DNA of 64,000 nucleotides from Epiperipatus broadwayi (lineage: Eukaryota > Onychophora > Udeonychophora > Euonychophora > Peripatidae): contig JAQFVV010006197.1 of the NCBI GenBank assembly GCA_028023455.1, forward strand, positions 17,729,254 to 17,793,253, read 5' to 3'. Below the pieces are notes generated by a model. The model saw only the letters and a list, made by a program, of their open reading frames with translations, had not been told where the DNA came from and did no database searches. The translations under genes and the position numbers were made by a program. Positions 38,823-51,840 of the stretch are shown piece by piece (positions within the stretch are counted from its first letter, which is position 1; each line of letters starts with the position of its first letter).

Positions 38823-38830
38823 ATGTAGCC

Positions 38831-39989
38831 AATGTTAAATTTAGGATATATTGTAAAAACAATCATCAATATTTTATTTGCATGCACATAATTTAAATAT
38901 AAAAATATCTACAATAATAAACATAAAAAATGCTGGATATCATGCTGATCATCATCAATGCTCTGGTTATATGGTACCATGAGTATACTGGCCATCAATA
39001 AAATAATTATCTACCTGAAATAAACAAGTGAGTGGATTTCAAACACCTTTGCATCATCCAGATAACATACTTGTACCTACACACACACACACATATATAT
39101 ATAGAAAATATCATTAGACTTGAACTAGCTTGGGATCACAATGATCCTTGACTGTGAACAAAAGAAAATATATAAAAATCAATCTTTTCTAGCATTAAAT
39201 AACCTCACTGGAATAACTTGAAATAATGATTAGAAATAATAATTAAAAAAAAGGATTGTTCAATACTTTATAATTGGGATTGTCCAAGTGTTGACTAGTT
39301 TTTATTGATTTCTATAATACAAAAACATTATTCTGATTTTGACTAACAAGTAGATATTATTTCTATAAATTGAAAATTCAAGCAATTATATTTACAAAGA
39401 TATATAAATAAACGGTTTATGTAACACATATATAAGCATACAGATGTGCATACATGATAAAACAAAATATCTAAATAATTATTAATCTAATAAAAATTAT
39501 TCTAATAATATTGAAGCTGTGCATATATATATAAATATATATATGCACACTTCACCATTCACTGTGGACTAACTAAGACCCTAAGTCCAACCACAGTGAA
39601 TGTATGTTTCTTTTTCAAACTAAATTTATCGTTTTCTCAAATAGTTGCCTAAATTAAAGAAGGAATTGTGTTAAAGAGAAAAGATTTAATAAAATAAAAT
39701 ATAGAAAGTTAAAATTATATTTGCAACTATTTTTAAAATATATTTGGTAGAATTCGATAAGATAAATTTTCTTAATTAAATAGAATCCATTAAGAAAAGG
39801 AATTAATTAATAAAACATTTTTCTGAATTAGATAAAATAATAGATAACAGGAAAAATTTGAAACAACGGGCATGATTCGCTACTAATTAGCAGATTAAAA
39901 ACATAATGGAAAAAAGGGTATAAATAAAGAACTTTTCTTTTGTTCTTGGTCTTATGCTTGAGGGTAACCAGTGCTGAAGGTCAGAGAGA
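38831..39989. other. intron with a hairpin and microsatellites
   Basis: A CA/TA run lies at 39079-39103. CATTCACTGTGG (39556-39567) and its exact reverse complement (39591-39602) form a 12-bp hairpin stem, extended after a small bulge by GACT/AGTC-type pairing. Next to it lies a palindromic GTGCATATATA tract (39515-39547). The rest is AT-rich and unclassified. Confidence 0.55.
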
Positions 39990-40065
39990 AATATTAAGAA
40001 TTTTGTTGGAAGAAATTTTGCTGAAAAATTGGACAATATAGCGAACTCTTGCTTGCTGTACTTAC

Positions 40066-40325
40066 TTCAAGCTGCACTCTATTCTTTCGGCATATAAATA
40101 AAAATCCAGAAATGTGTTGCTCTGCAAAAATGCGGGGGTAACCTCTTTGCCTTCGCTCTCCTGAGCTGTTCCTGAGGCCGGAGTCGTAATCATGTAAGCC
40201 AGCCAGAGAACTAAAGTGTCTGCCCTGTATCCGTGAAAATCTGCCCTCAAACATGGAAAAACAAAGTTGAAGAACCGAGAAGACTTGCGGTAAACATCTA
40301 ATGAACTCATCTTGACCCACCCCAT
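40066..40325 (-). CDS. possible first exon of an unidentified gene in a GC-richer block
   Basis: This block is less AT-rich and keeps several CpGs, unlike the sequence around it. On the - strand an open frame starts MGWVKMSSLDVYRKSSRFF, with a second Met before SSLDVY in a reasonable context (TCAAGATGA). It runs about 86 codons to ECSLK. Immediately after comes a consensus splice donor, GTAAGT (40060-40065). The protein is not recognised, and a second frame over the same block is also open. No matching acceptor or further exon was identified on the - strand. It could be a promoter with first exon, a 5' UTR exon, or an old repeat. Treat it as a candidate only. Confidence 0.22.
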
Positions 40326-40340
40326 CGAGTTACCGGTAAC

Positions 40341-43300
40341 GTTACCATAAATTCACATAAAAATCTCTTTGTAATTTACAAATTCACTCTAGAGTTATGT
40401 TTTTTTTGTATATATGTTTTTTTTAATCTACGTATTCATATCTTTTAAAATGGTATTTCATTAATTGCTTTCTTTTCTTTTTTTTTATATCGTAATGAGT
40501 GGGGTTAATATATATAATGGCGGCGATGGCTTTTATAAATTTAATTGAAAATTACTTCGTTTAACTTTCCACCATTATACTCCAGTAATTAAGTTATTTA
40601 TTTTAGATAGATATTTTGGAAAGAAAAGGAAGCAAATCATAGAAGGTGCAAAACTCTATTTTTAAAATCAAGATTTAATTGCTAAATATTCTATTAGAAA
40701 ACTTTCAAGATTTTAATTTGATGTTTTTGTATATATATAAAAGAAAGATCCTTATCAAATGCCTTTATATTTTCATCAATGAAGGGTTACAAATTTAAAG
40801 TTATATTTTAAAGAACGTGAAATAAAACATTCGCATTTATATTTTAGTAATAAGAGAGAGTACATTTTGACAATATGTATATGTATTAAAAATTATTAAA
40901 TTGCATTGGCTCTGGTTAAACTTGAACTAAATCAATAAAATATCCGCCCATGTGTTTTCATTAGTAATTCAAATTTTATAAAGGTGAAGTTACTATTTTT
41001 CTGTGGATTTTTCAGTGGTAGTTGAGCTTTCTTAATATATATATTTTGCAGAGGGTTTCTTTTTAAATTTAAAGGTCGTTGACCGTATTTATATGGTATC
41101 GTGCCTCGGGTGATCTACTGGGCTGCTCAGCATATATTACAGTGCTTCTTTTTGCCAAGTTCGCTTAGGTTAACATACCTACATTTGGATCTTCTTAAAA
41201 TAAATAAAATGTTCTGGATCTCATGTCGATCTCAGTCCCTTCAATGTACGTAACTGGACATAAGCAATAAAACTCCGATCCTGAATCCGGGTCATGCGTT
41301 TAGCGAACGGGTTCCATTTTTCTCTCTAACCTAGTTTAGAGACGGAGAGCTATCCGGTCTTGTGTTAACCTCTTGGTAACTGTTATGTCTCGAGCCTCAC
41401 AGGCCACTATATGCTATCGCCTTTGTGCATGGTCTTGTATATTTATATTTATTAGGAAATCTTTCTCAAAATCTCATCGAAATGTTTCAATTATAGCTGG
41501 AAATTCCTGCTGGGGGTTACTTTCTCATTTTCTTTAATCATCAGCAGGGCTATGATTCAAACCGGTCCAAAGTGTTTAGTTGAGTTTGACCACCTATTTA
41601 ATTCCATGTTCCCCATCCATAGAGTTAATGAATCATCTCTCTCTCTCTTGATTTCTTTTATGTAACACTTCCATTGGCTGGAATATTTTAAAGAAGAAAT
41701 TATAATGTAAAATTTTGTCTGTTCTTATCATTACGATCAATGGATCTTTCATATATGTCTATCCGGTTGCAGTGAAAATAGCCTGCGACACTATTAATAA
41801 AGCATTGTATGAATTCTTTTAATGTAAATAATAAAAGTTTCTGTTATCTTTCATTCACTATAAATAAAACCACTTAGTATTGTTTTCTTTTGTCACATAT
41901 GTATGTACATCTGATCATTATATATGTACAAATTCCTTTTCATGGTCTCTTCTCTCCCTGACCACCGGGCATACATTAAGATTAAATTCTAGTGAGGTTT
42001 GGGGAGTAAGTCGCTTAGTAGTAATCTAAAGGAGTAAATGAGGTTCGAACCCCCTCTATCTGCATCTCTAGGTTAGGTTGAAGCATCTCTACTTTTCTTA
42101 CCGTTACAATATATAGTGAATGAATTTAGATATCCATGTGTGTATCTAGATATATGACACACTGTGCATTAGAAAATCCAAGTAATATTTTGTTTGTTAA
42201 TGGTAAACATATACACAATATGTGAACACCAACATGCTTGTTTGAATATAAAAATAAAATATTTCCAAGTATTAATTCTAGATTTGCATTTAAAATTATT
42301 TTTAACTATATCTTATTTGCTTATAAAGTGGAGTTTCATCTGTCAGCAACACACACACACACACACATTGGTCAATCTAGTATAGTTTTTTAAATCTAAA
42401 ACAAGTCTTTTCTAAATTATGTATTAGAAATCTGAGGAGACATCTTTAGAGGTTGTTTTTTTTTTCTCTATAAACAAACTGGGCACTTCTATTTTCTTCC
42501 ATAACATTTTTTCATTAGCAGGATAATTTATTCAATTAACTCCAAAGTTATTTATAATTAAAGGAAATCAATATAAAAAAGAAAAATTAGATTTTTTATT
42601 ATCTGCAAAGTTAATATTTGAAAGAATTTGTCAATATATTTATTAACTAAATATTGGATATCCATCTTGTAGGATGGGATAGAAAGAATTCACATTAGAT
42701 TCTTTATTTTGTAAATAAGCTAATTAGTGTGATACTTTAAATTTGTGTTCGAATTTTATGAATCCTTCAAGTTAGTTCAGTATAAATATTGATCACCTAA
42801 TTTTTAGGAAATAAAAAAGCATTTTTAGTGATTGAACTGACCAAACTCATTATGAATCTTTATAATCAATGGTCATTCATTCCATGGAAATCTTCATTTA
42901 ATCTATTTGAAAACGAATGGGTGCTATTTTTTTTATTAAAATGAAGACTGCATATGTATTTTTTTGGGTGTGACTGGAGATTCAACAAAAGTCCAATTAA
43001 GTTTTCCAGTGAACTCTTGCGTTAGTAATTGCAAAATGTAAGTGATCTGTAATTTTACAGCATCAAAATGTATTTCATGTACTATAGGTGAGATGTTGTA
43101 CATTATTATTGAAAACTTAACATTATGGACATTATCTTTGCATACTTTTGCTTAACAAATTGTTTATTCTGCATGCTTTAAAATCATAGTGTCTTTGAGA
43201 TTTTTTGTTTGTAAGATTAGTGGACTGTTTAAGTGATATGTTTAAAAACAAAAAACTTTTTCATCCTAGATTTGGATCTTGTGGTATGTTACCAATATGA

Positions 43301-45017
43301 ATGACGTGCAAGCTATTTTTAATAGTTAAATTCTAAATGGAACTAAAATTTTATTTTCATTATCATATATGGGATCCTTAACAATGGTTAAACATATGCC
43401 TACATATTGATGACACTTTTTATCTTAATTGAGAGACCAATAATTTTCATTGAAGTGTGAATGAGAGAAAATCTAAGCTAGTCTTTTATGAGAAGGAGGT
43501 TTTCTTTCTTTGTGTTCCAAGATATTGCTTGCCATTGATGAATTCTGCTTTAACATTTGAGCTATGTTTTAATTTGTAAAATTTAGTAATCTGGCTGTGT
43601 TAGTTGATGCAATTAATATTACATTTATATGGATTATATCTTTATACAATACACCTTGTTTAACTTGACTGAATTTATTTAAAATTTTGCATATTTCAAA
43701 ATCAAAATAGGCAGATTTTTTAGATTTGAAATTTAGAATTAAATATTTTACATAATTTAATAACTGTATATGGAAATTTGTATACTTTAACTTTTTTTTT
43801 TTTTTTTGCATTGAAAGCGTTTTTTAACATATCAAAATATTTTTTGATAGACTGTCAAGTAAAATATCTAATGTTATGCAAAAGATTTTCCACTTTCTGC
43901 AATTTGATAGATAAATTTTGCTAAATTGCTTTTTGAAAAGTTTTGATCATATATATTTAATGCTGAATTTGCATTTATGATTTGCCAAAAATTGTAAATA
44001 TGATTTAAGAAATTTAATTTTATTTATTAACTTTGTTTTGTTCAGTTTGCTGTGATTAGATTAATTTTATCTAGTTAAATTGTGTTGTTTTATATAGCCA
44101 ATTTTGGTTTTGTTGATATAAATTTTTGTTTTAATTCTATATTTTGATGAACTGATTTTAGTTTAGAAAAATTTAAAATATTCACTGAAATCTCAATTTA
44201 AGTCATCATAAATAATAATTAGATAAAAAGGCTTCTAATCATTGTACTGTATTTCTGAAGTGGAAAAGAAGCAATTAAAAAATTAAAAAATGGCTTAGCA
44301 AAAATGATAGTATATTCAAAAAAATAATTTAAAAAAACTTTAGATTTGTATGAAATTGAATTTTTTAAAATGATTAAAGAATTTTACATAATTATTACAT
44401 ATATATATATGTAAGTTCACAGCAGTTATATAGAACATTTAAAGAATGAAAATCACTGATATCTTTTAACGTTTTCAGTGACTGCTGACATAATCAAAAA
44501 TGACTACATAGACTGATTTGCTAAATAATAAAAATTTACTAACAAAAGATCACATGACTTTCTCCAATTTCTCATATTTACTTCACTCTATCCTAGAAAT
44601 TATTAGTATTAATAAGTTAGACTTGTTTTTAAGTGTACTTCTGACAGCACACTTTATTTTGAATGTGACCTATGTAGTAGAGAGAAGAACATCTTAGGAT
44701 TAATTTTCATTCAGCGCAAATATTTGATGAGTTAAAAAAAGTATTATGAATATTAAAAATATATTTTAATTTAACATTTATTTTTAGATTCTTTGATTTT
44801 GTTAATAAGTTTTTATTAAAACTGGATTATGACTAATAAGGCAATGTGATTTTTTATTTACAATTTCATTTTTTTTTTGTATGCATAATGGATTATAATA
44901 ATTAACCTGAATTTAATTGTAAATATTTTTAAAAATATTTAAGATTTCAGTAAACAAAAAATAATTATTGTCTTTATTTTTTAATATTTTTTATTAATTA
45001 CTATTTTATTTTAATAG
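40341..45017. other. intron, partly GC-richer but unclassified
   Basis: 41070-42060 is richer in G, C and CpG than most of the window. It includes TCCGATCCTGAATCCGGGTC near 41275 and a palindromic GGTTCGAACC at 42042-42051 that resembles a B box without a matching A box. An (AC)n run lies at 42349-42366. 42600-44200 is AT-rich with no recognisable frame. No gene is supported here. Confidence 0.45.
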
Positions 45018-45174
45018 GATTACCAATATTATTATGATTATCTTGGCTTTCCTGGTAATAGGAATTAATATCTATACAGTGATAGAAACTGTTGATGGTT
45101 TAACCAAGCATTGGGCCATTTACTTAGGTGTAACTATTACAATGAGTTTATACTTTATATTTGTTATATACTTG
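45018..45174 (+). CDS. SLC11A (Mvl/DMT1-like): NRAMP exon, TM11-TM12
   Basis: The first base completes Arg from the previous exon, then 52 codons follow: ITNIIMIILAFLVIGINIYT (TM11), VIETVDGLTKHWAIYLGVTI (loop) and TMSLYFIFVIYL (TM12). Acceptor aatag, donor TTG|gtaagt. Hydrophobicity and spacing fit the last two helices of SLC11. Reading on past the donor gives an AT-rich intronic extension, which is not part of the protein. Confidence 0.93.
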
Positions 45175-48100
45175 GTAAGTAATATGACTTTTGTTCATAG
45201 TTTACACATATACTTATTATATTTTTATCTATCCATACAATATTATATTTTGTTTTATCTTCCAAACTAGTTGACACTTTCAACTATTCAGTAGTTTCCC
45301 CCAGAACAGTTAATACATGATACTTATAAATATCACTAATATAAAAATATATTTATAAGTACTACTGATATAAAAATATTAAATATTGTACTGGTAACCT
45401 GAAGGGACTATATTTAAATATAACTATTTGCATATACTATATTTCTTTGTCCTTCATTTTCTTCAATTTGAATTAAGATTATTTAGCTAAATGCTCTTGA
45501 TAGGAATCTATAGAATTGATTATGTTTATTATTTACTGCTTTACTTTGTGTAAAGATGCTATATATGTTTATTCTTTATTAGAAATGAAATAAATTATAG
45601 CAGTTAATGAATTTATTTAAAGCAATTAAAGATTTTTACCTAATCAATTCTATAGAAATGATTCTCCAATTCCCAAATTTTTATTGACCATATTTTATAG
45701 TAATGTTTTAAAAGGCAAAAAAGTTTGAAAGTGATAAATTAGGAAAAGTCTGTAATATGAATATGAATGCATCTATAATCTGTCTGATTTTAGAATAAGA
45801 GTATAATACAATTTATTTTTTTTTAATATTGGAATTAATAACATTTTTGACCTCAATAGAAATCTTTTGAATATTCAGTTTGCAATGAGAAATTCTTATG
45901 AAATTTATTGATCAAGCCCAGTAAAAGTGAGTCCAAAATGTTTACTATGGATGCATTTAATTTTTTTTTTTAACATTTATCTTTATTATAGTTTCAAGAT
46001 GTGTCTCTGTTATAGATATGTTCAACAGAAATTATTATGACAATAAGGTCTAATATAAGAACACAAACAAATATTTTATAATTCTCTCTTATCGACATAG
46101 TATAAGAGCTCTGGAAAAATTTTAAGAAATGCTTTTTAAGATTCACTTTTTATAATAGTGAGACCTAAGACCCTACAGTGTGTTCTAAGGTAATTTTTAT
46201 GTTGTCTAGTTTTGATGATATATAATATAAATATGGATGATTTGAGCATGAGAAGTCAATAAATAGTAATAACAATTTCTAAAAAAATATTTTATGGTCA
46301 GATTCCGTTTTAATTGGAAAAATTGTCTTAAAGACATTTTATAAAAATCCAATATTTATTGCTGTGGAAGATCATGACTAGGGATTGAATACAATGATTT
46401 CTAAAAAGAGATTTGAAGAATTTTAAATGAAGTGTATCTTTTTTGTATTACTCTTTGAGTGTGATCATTGACAAAGGAAGAGAAAATGAGTTTACTAAAC
46501 AGTAACAATTGTGAAAGGGGAAAAACCCCATTAAGATCAGTTGTCTGGGAGGTCATGATGTTTGAACTTTAAAATTGCAGTTTGAGTATAAACCACTTTC
46601 TTCAAGTAATAAAACTGAGATATCTTTTTTTTTTTAATTGGAATTTCTAGTTCTTGAATTTTTTTAATATATCATTACACTAAACTACATTGTACCACAG
46701 CGGGTGATCCAGTCCCTGAAGTAAGTGGAAAAAGTCTCATTATTGGAAATAGAATTATTACCTCACAACCTCTATGAGAACTATGCCAGCTCTAATCTAG
46801 TATTATTATTGGTGGTAAAATAATTTAAGCATGTATTGCATTCTGTTAAATATATCAGATTTTCATTTTTACAATTTAATATGATAAGAATATATCATTT
46901 AAAATTATCATAGGGACCGTATTTTTTGTCTCCTTAAAATCACTTTAATCATCTATCAAATATTTTAATCCTTAAAGATGAATTAATTGAAATCAAACCT
47001 ATTAATAATTCAATATCGGAAAGAAGCTGCTTTTCTATGAAAATAAAATGCTATACCGAACATTCTAAATTATAAGAGTGAAATTTTGGTAAGAGAATGT
47101 AATAGATGCTTAAATCATTATGCAGGTGTCCAATAATCACACATTAGAATGATTAACTAGATTTACAGTTTACATTTAAAAGTGAAGATAAATCTCAGGA
47201 TATTTCAACTAATAATTTAAGAGTGATGATGTTAGAAAATATTTTTTTTCCTCCACAAGGATATATAAAGCAAATGTAATAAATTACATACATATAGAAT
47301 GAATTTATTTTACACATGTGAACTTGCTCACATGTAAGTATTTACAAATATGATTTATTATATAAAGGAATATTTAAATGCATTGTAAAATATAATTTAT
47401 TTATTTTTTCATTTATTAATCAGTCATATGAAGAATTGTCAATAAATGTGTAAATATTCATTTCTTCATATTTAAAATTTAGTAAATTTATGCATCTTAT
47501 TTCAGTTCTGCACCACAAGCTAGAAATTAATCTAGGATATGGATAATATAGCAATTGATAGGAATTTATTGATTAGTACTCGATAACATTTACTGATGAT
47601 TCAAGGTTAGACAAAATGCAAAAATGGGCTAAGAGAAATAGATTTGCTGTTTAAAAATAATTTTTAAGCAGAGATCATGTGATGTTTTGTTAATGGTATA
47701 TAAAATTCATTATTATATTTGAGTTAATGTGCATATTTTGCATTCACTCTTTTACAATTTTAAATAAAAAAGAGTTATCACATTCTAAATTTATTATAAT
47801 TTCAAGATAAATATTATAACCAATAATTTAAAAAAAAAACTCACACATTTAAGTATCTAGTATAGGTTTAACATGTTCTACATGATTTCTTAATCCACCA
47901 ATGAAAATTTATCAAATTCTCAATATTTTTGTAATTTAAAATTTTTGTTCTTTAAACATTGTCATTTAGCTCAAGTTTCTGAATAATGGCAATCCTTCAC
48001 CAAAATCTTGATAGCAATCTATATACTTAAATATGTTTTCTTGATAAGGAAATTCCAAACCATGGATTTTGGAAGATTTAATTATTCATGCTTATAGTAG

Positions 48101-48374
48101 ATGGTTTGGAACTTTTTAAATGTTAAAAATTAAATTTGGCAAAGATTAACAACTGAATTATTATAATCATAATTATTAAATAGCATCTTCACATTGTAAT
48201 ATGAATATTAAAATTAGTTTCATATTTTATTTCAGTTGAGATATGTTTAATTGATGAAGAATGGTTTTATTTTAAAAGTGACACTAGAATTTATTTATTT
48301 TCTTTTTTATCTTGTAATACAATGAATTTGTTAAGTTAATTTTTGGCATTTTAATGTTTATTTAGAGCTATATA
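45175..48374. other. intron, nothing recognised
   Basis: AT-rich intron sequence. A small less AT-rich patch at 46690-46800 could be an old SINE, but no boxes were clear. Confidence 0.5.
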
Positions 48375-48590
48375 ATATACAAGCTAGTGCATTCAATTGT
48401 ATATCTGGTTCAAATCCAGGTGGGGCTAAGGATGCTAATTTTTTAAACAAGCACTTTTTTTAAGGTAGCTGGTCTATTGCTTTCCAATATTGGCTAGTTA
48501 ATGGGTATCCAGTTATAGTTAGTGGTAGATAAAAGAAATTCATCTAATTTGGGTCAATCTAAAGAATATTGATATGCTAATTGTAAAGGC
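48375..48590 (+). mobile_element. tRNA-derived SINE, family 2 copy
   Basis: The head runs GAGCTATATAATA...CAAGCTAGTGCATT...GGTTCAAATCC (B box), then GGTGGGGCTAAGGATGC. The body has AGCTGGTCTATTGCTTTCCAATATT, GGTATCCAGTTATAGTTAGT and ATTGATATGCTAAT. The same order of blocks occurs at 53700-53950 (+) and in part at 49140-49275 (-). Confidence 0.6.
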
Positions 48591-49139
48591 AAAATAGCTG
48601 TAATATATATGCAATTTTTGCTATAAGTAATGGAAGTTTTATACACTTATAAGTATCGTAGCACATGGTTTGTTTTTAAAAGTTAATATTTATAATGATT
48701 TAGCGCATAAGGCATTTTGTTAAGATTTTGAATGTCCAGGTAGCAAAATTTATGATGTATTATAGTATATAGAATTTATTTTTGGATAGCAGTATTTGAA
48801 AATCTATTAATATGTATATTGAACAAATCAAAAAAAAAAGCTAAAACTGTTAAAATAAAATAATAAAGATGTGCAATATTATTTTCAAGAATTATGCTAC
48901 TTCATTTTATAATCATAGTTTTAAATATTTTCAATATATCCTTTTTATCATTATTTTATCTCAAACCTAGTTATATGTTTGATAGTATTGGAGTAGTAAT
49001 AAAGCATTAACTTAAATTATTAAAAGGCCATTCAAAAGGTAAAGCAATTATTGAACTAAATATCTTTAGATATAATAAATTTTTTCTGTCAGGATCAGTG
49101 AATTATTTATACTACCTAAAGTAGATTGAAGGCATTATT

Positions 49140-49275
49140 TTATGAATAAGAAAAGCAAAATATCCATAATATTGGATAAGTTTGGACTAGCTATCTGAAC
49201 ATTTTTAAGCTCCACCCAGATTCGATTTCAAGGTCATATGCATAATAGAAATATGCATTAACTGCTACACTATAA
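49140..49275 (-). mobile_element. tRNA-derived SINE, family 2 fragment
   Basis: On the - strand the head TATAGTGTAGCAGTTAATGCAT is followed by GAAATCGAATCTGGGTGGAGC (degenerate B box) and AGCTAGTCCAAACTTATCCAATATT. It lines up with the head and the AGCTGGTC...CCAATATT block of the copy at 48375. The tail is lost. Confidence 0.5.
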
Positions 49276-49722
49276 AAATAATGTCCCAAATATGTAGTGC
49301 ATTTTTGAAAATCTGAGAAAATATGTAGTTGCATTGCATTTATTCAGTGCAAAAAATTGGATAGGAGTTTACTATTGTGGGGTTTTTTTTTTAAATTCAA
49401 AAAATAAATAAGTAAATACTACTGTGAGAAATTTGTAAAACTTAGTTAAGTAGAAATTCCCTTTTATCCACTACTTTTTATTTATGTTTTTATAGTGACT
49501 ATAGATGCTTAGTAAGAATGTGTCTAGTGATCTTGCTGGAAGATGCAAATTTGTTATTTAAAATATTTTCTGGTAATCAATATTATTTTCATCAATGGTC
49601 AAATAATGATAAAATTTTTAATCCCCATTTGTCTTAGTTTGAGTGAATTTTAATTTTTTTCAGATTTTTTTTTTCTATTTATTTTACAGTAACTCAGTAA
49701 TCATTGTATAAGATTATATTTA

Positions 49723-50162
49723 TAGATAAATTTCCCCAGAAGTAATTAAAATATATCTCAGATGTTTGCATTCTATAATTATCAATATATAATGTGTAAA
49801 CAAAGTTGATTAAATCTTAGCTTCTGTGGCAGTCCTTGAAATATTCATTATTCATTCACTGTATTATATAAAAATCTGACCCAATCACATGTAGCCTTCA
49901 TATATTTCAGGAAGCACATCCCTTGTCAGTTGCTAAAATGTCTAGATAAATTTCCCCAGAAGTAATTAAAATATATCACAGATGTTTGCATTCTATAATT
50001 ATCAATATATAATGTGTAAACAAAGTTGATTAAATCTTAGCTTCTGTGGCAGTCCTTGAAATATTCATTATTCATTCACTGTATTATATAAAAATCTGAC
50101 CCAATCACATGTAGCCTTCATATATTTCAGGAAGCACATCCCTTGTCAGTTGCTAAAATGTC
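49723..50162. repeat. near-perfect tandem duplication, 2 x 220 bp
   Basis: The block beginning TAGATAAATTTCCCCAGAAG and ending TTGCTAAAATGTC occurs twice back to back, 49723-49942 and 49943-50162. I see one substitution (TATCTCAG against TATCACAG). The unit has no ORF and no tRNA boxes. This is either a very recent duplication or an assembly artefact. Confidence 0.95.
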
Positions 50163-50295
50163 TTCAAATCACCATGAAAATATAACAATCTTTTGTATAT
50201 TAATGGTGTTAAATTGATCAAGTTGTTATTCAAATTAACAATAAACTATGCAATAGTCTTTTATGAATCAGTTAATTGATTTAATGTTGTTAATA

Positions 50296-51173
50296 CACCT
50301 GGGTCTCATTTTATGCGGTAGATAGGTTCTTGAGAAAATGCGCTCAAAAGAAATCGCACAAAAATAAACTTATCTTGAAAAATGGGGGGTCGGTTCTGTC
50401 ATTTTCAGAAATCGGCATAAAAGAAAAGCAACAAGAAAAAATTGTTTTAAAATTTGCATTAAAAAAATAAGGAAATAAAGTATGACTAATAAAAAATTTC
50501 AAATATTTGAAAAAAATTAATACAAGACAAACTTTTTTTACTTTTTTTATTAACTACAGTATTTAATTTTACATTTTTTCATACATATTTTAATCATTAC
50601 TGCTATTTGACAATATGCGTTCATTTGTGAACTTGTAAGAAATCAGATTCGTGATGTGATGTACAACTAGTGCCACTTTCAGTCTTGTGCTGTGTTAATG
50701 GTTTTCTGTTTCTATATTAAAAAATGAGATCGCAATCAAAATAAAAAGATTATACATTATCATTAGAAAGATTATTTTTAGTTTACAAAATCAATAAAAT
50801 CTTCCTTATTATTTATTTTAAAAATCTAAAAAAATATTTATTTCTGTTATATCTAACAAAATACGTTTTAAAAGTTTAAAATTTTTGAATATTTATTGCG
50901 ATATTTTTATTATTTACTCATTAGTATAAGTAGGTTATTTACATAGAAGCTAAGATTCTAAATACAGCTTTAGGCCATATTCACGTTAGCTGCTAATATA
51001 ATGTTATATTTTTGAAAAAAAAAAAAGTATTTCAAGTCAAAATAAGTTATTAATAATTCAAATTTCTTGATATCTAATAAATTTAGTGAAATATGAAAGA
51101 TATTAAGAAGAAACATGAATTGCATAATTTCAAAATCGCATTAAAATAATCCGCATAAAACGAGACACAGGTG
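50296..51173. mobile_element. pogo/Tigger-like MITE with TA target duplication
   Basis: The left end reads CACCTGGGTCTCATTTTATG and the inverted right end CACCTGTGTCTCGTTTTATG, both followed by CGG, with two mismatches over 23 bases. Both sides are flanked by TA. The 878-bp interior has no ORF. The left end carries GGTTCTTGAGAAAATGCGC and AAATCGCA motifs like those next to Tigger-type termini. The TA duplication and TIR form fit Tc1/mariner/pogo. The pogo/Tigger assignment is inference. Confidence 0.82.
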
Positions 51174-51789
51174 TATAAGAATAAAAATTGCTCTATTAAT
51201 ATAGACAATTGGCAATACTCTAAGTAGCAGCCAAGGGATGCTTTTCTCAAAATACATGGTTGATCAATATTTTATGTATATTATATAGTGACTAAATAGT
51301 AAATATTTTTAAATCTATGATTTGAGCTTACATTTGTCCAAATTTGTTTATATAGTATATATTTTTACCTATGATTATTTATTTAAATACATAATATCTA
51401 AATAATAAAAGCATTCTTTTTTTTTACATATATCTAAAATTACTTTCAGTGCTAGATATTGACTAAAGAGTTTACCAACTCTTATTTGATATTAATAATG
51501 TCATATTCACTGATTGATTTATAGATGGCCATGGCCATTTCATAGATTATTGACATAAAAACTTTTTAACAAAAAAATCAAAGTGCAATAAAATATGTGT
51601 TTCTGGAATGAGATCTTTATGCTACTGGGAGCTAATAATTATTTTCAAAATAAACTAAATGGAATTTTGATTATTTTTAATCAATAAGAAATATATTTTA
51701 AGATTTTCAAAATGTTAAAGTAATTCTATTTTTTTTTTAATTCTAATTTTTAAATGGATTAAAATAAATTATTATTATTATTTTTTTAG
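51174..51789. other. intron, nothing recognised
   Basis: AT-rich sequence between the MITE and the 51-bp NRAMP exon. Confidence 0.55.
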
Positions 51790-51840
51790 ATCTGGTACTA
51801 TATTGTAAGCTTTGGTGGGCACTCATTAGCTTTTCCATCA
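51790..51840 (+). CDS. SLC11A (Mvl/DMT1-like): NRAMP short exon, end of TM12
   Basis: A 51-bp exon, IWYYIVSFGGHSLAFPS, in phase 0/0 with acceptor ttttag and donor TCA|gtaaga. It follows TM12 in frame and corresponds to the short segment after the last helix in homologues (-YLGWQCLIALG- in vertebrates). Identity over this region is low across the family, so the call rests on splice sites, phase and order. Confidence 0.8.

Noticed and set aside
42600-44100. Possible transposase on the - strand
   Set aside because: Some readings looked weakly like hAT proteins, but no diagnostic motif (DEST, HTEVRWL, C-terminal block) was found.
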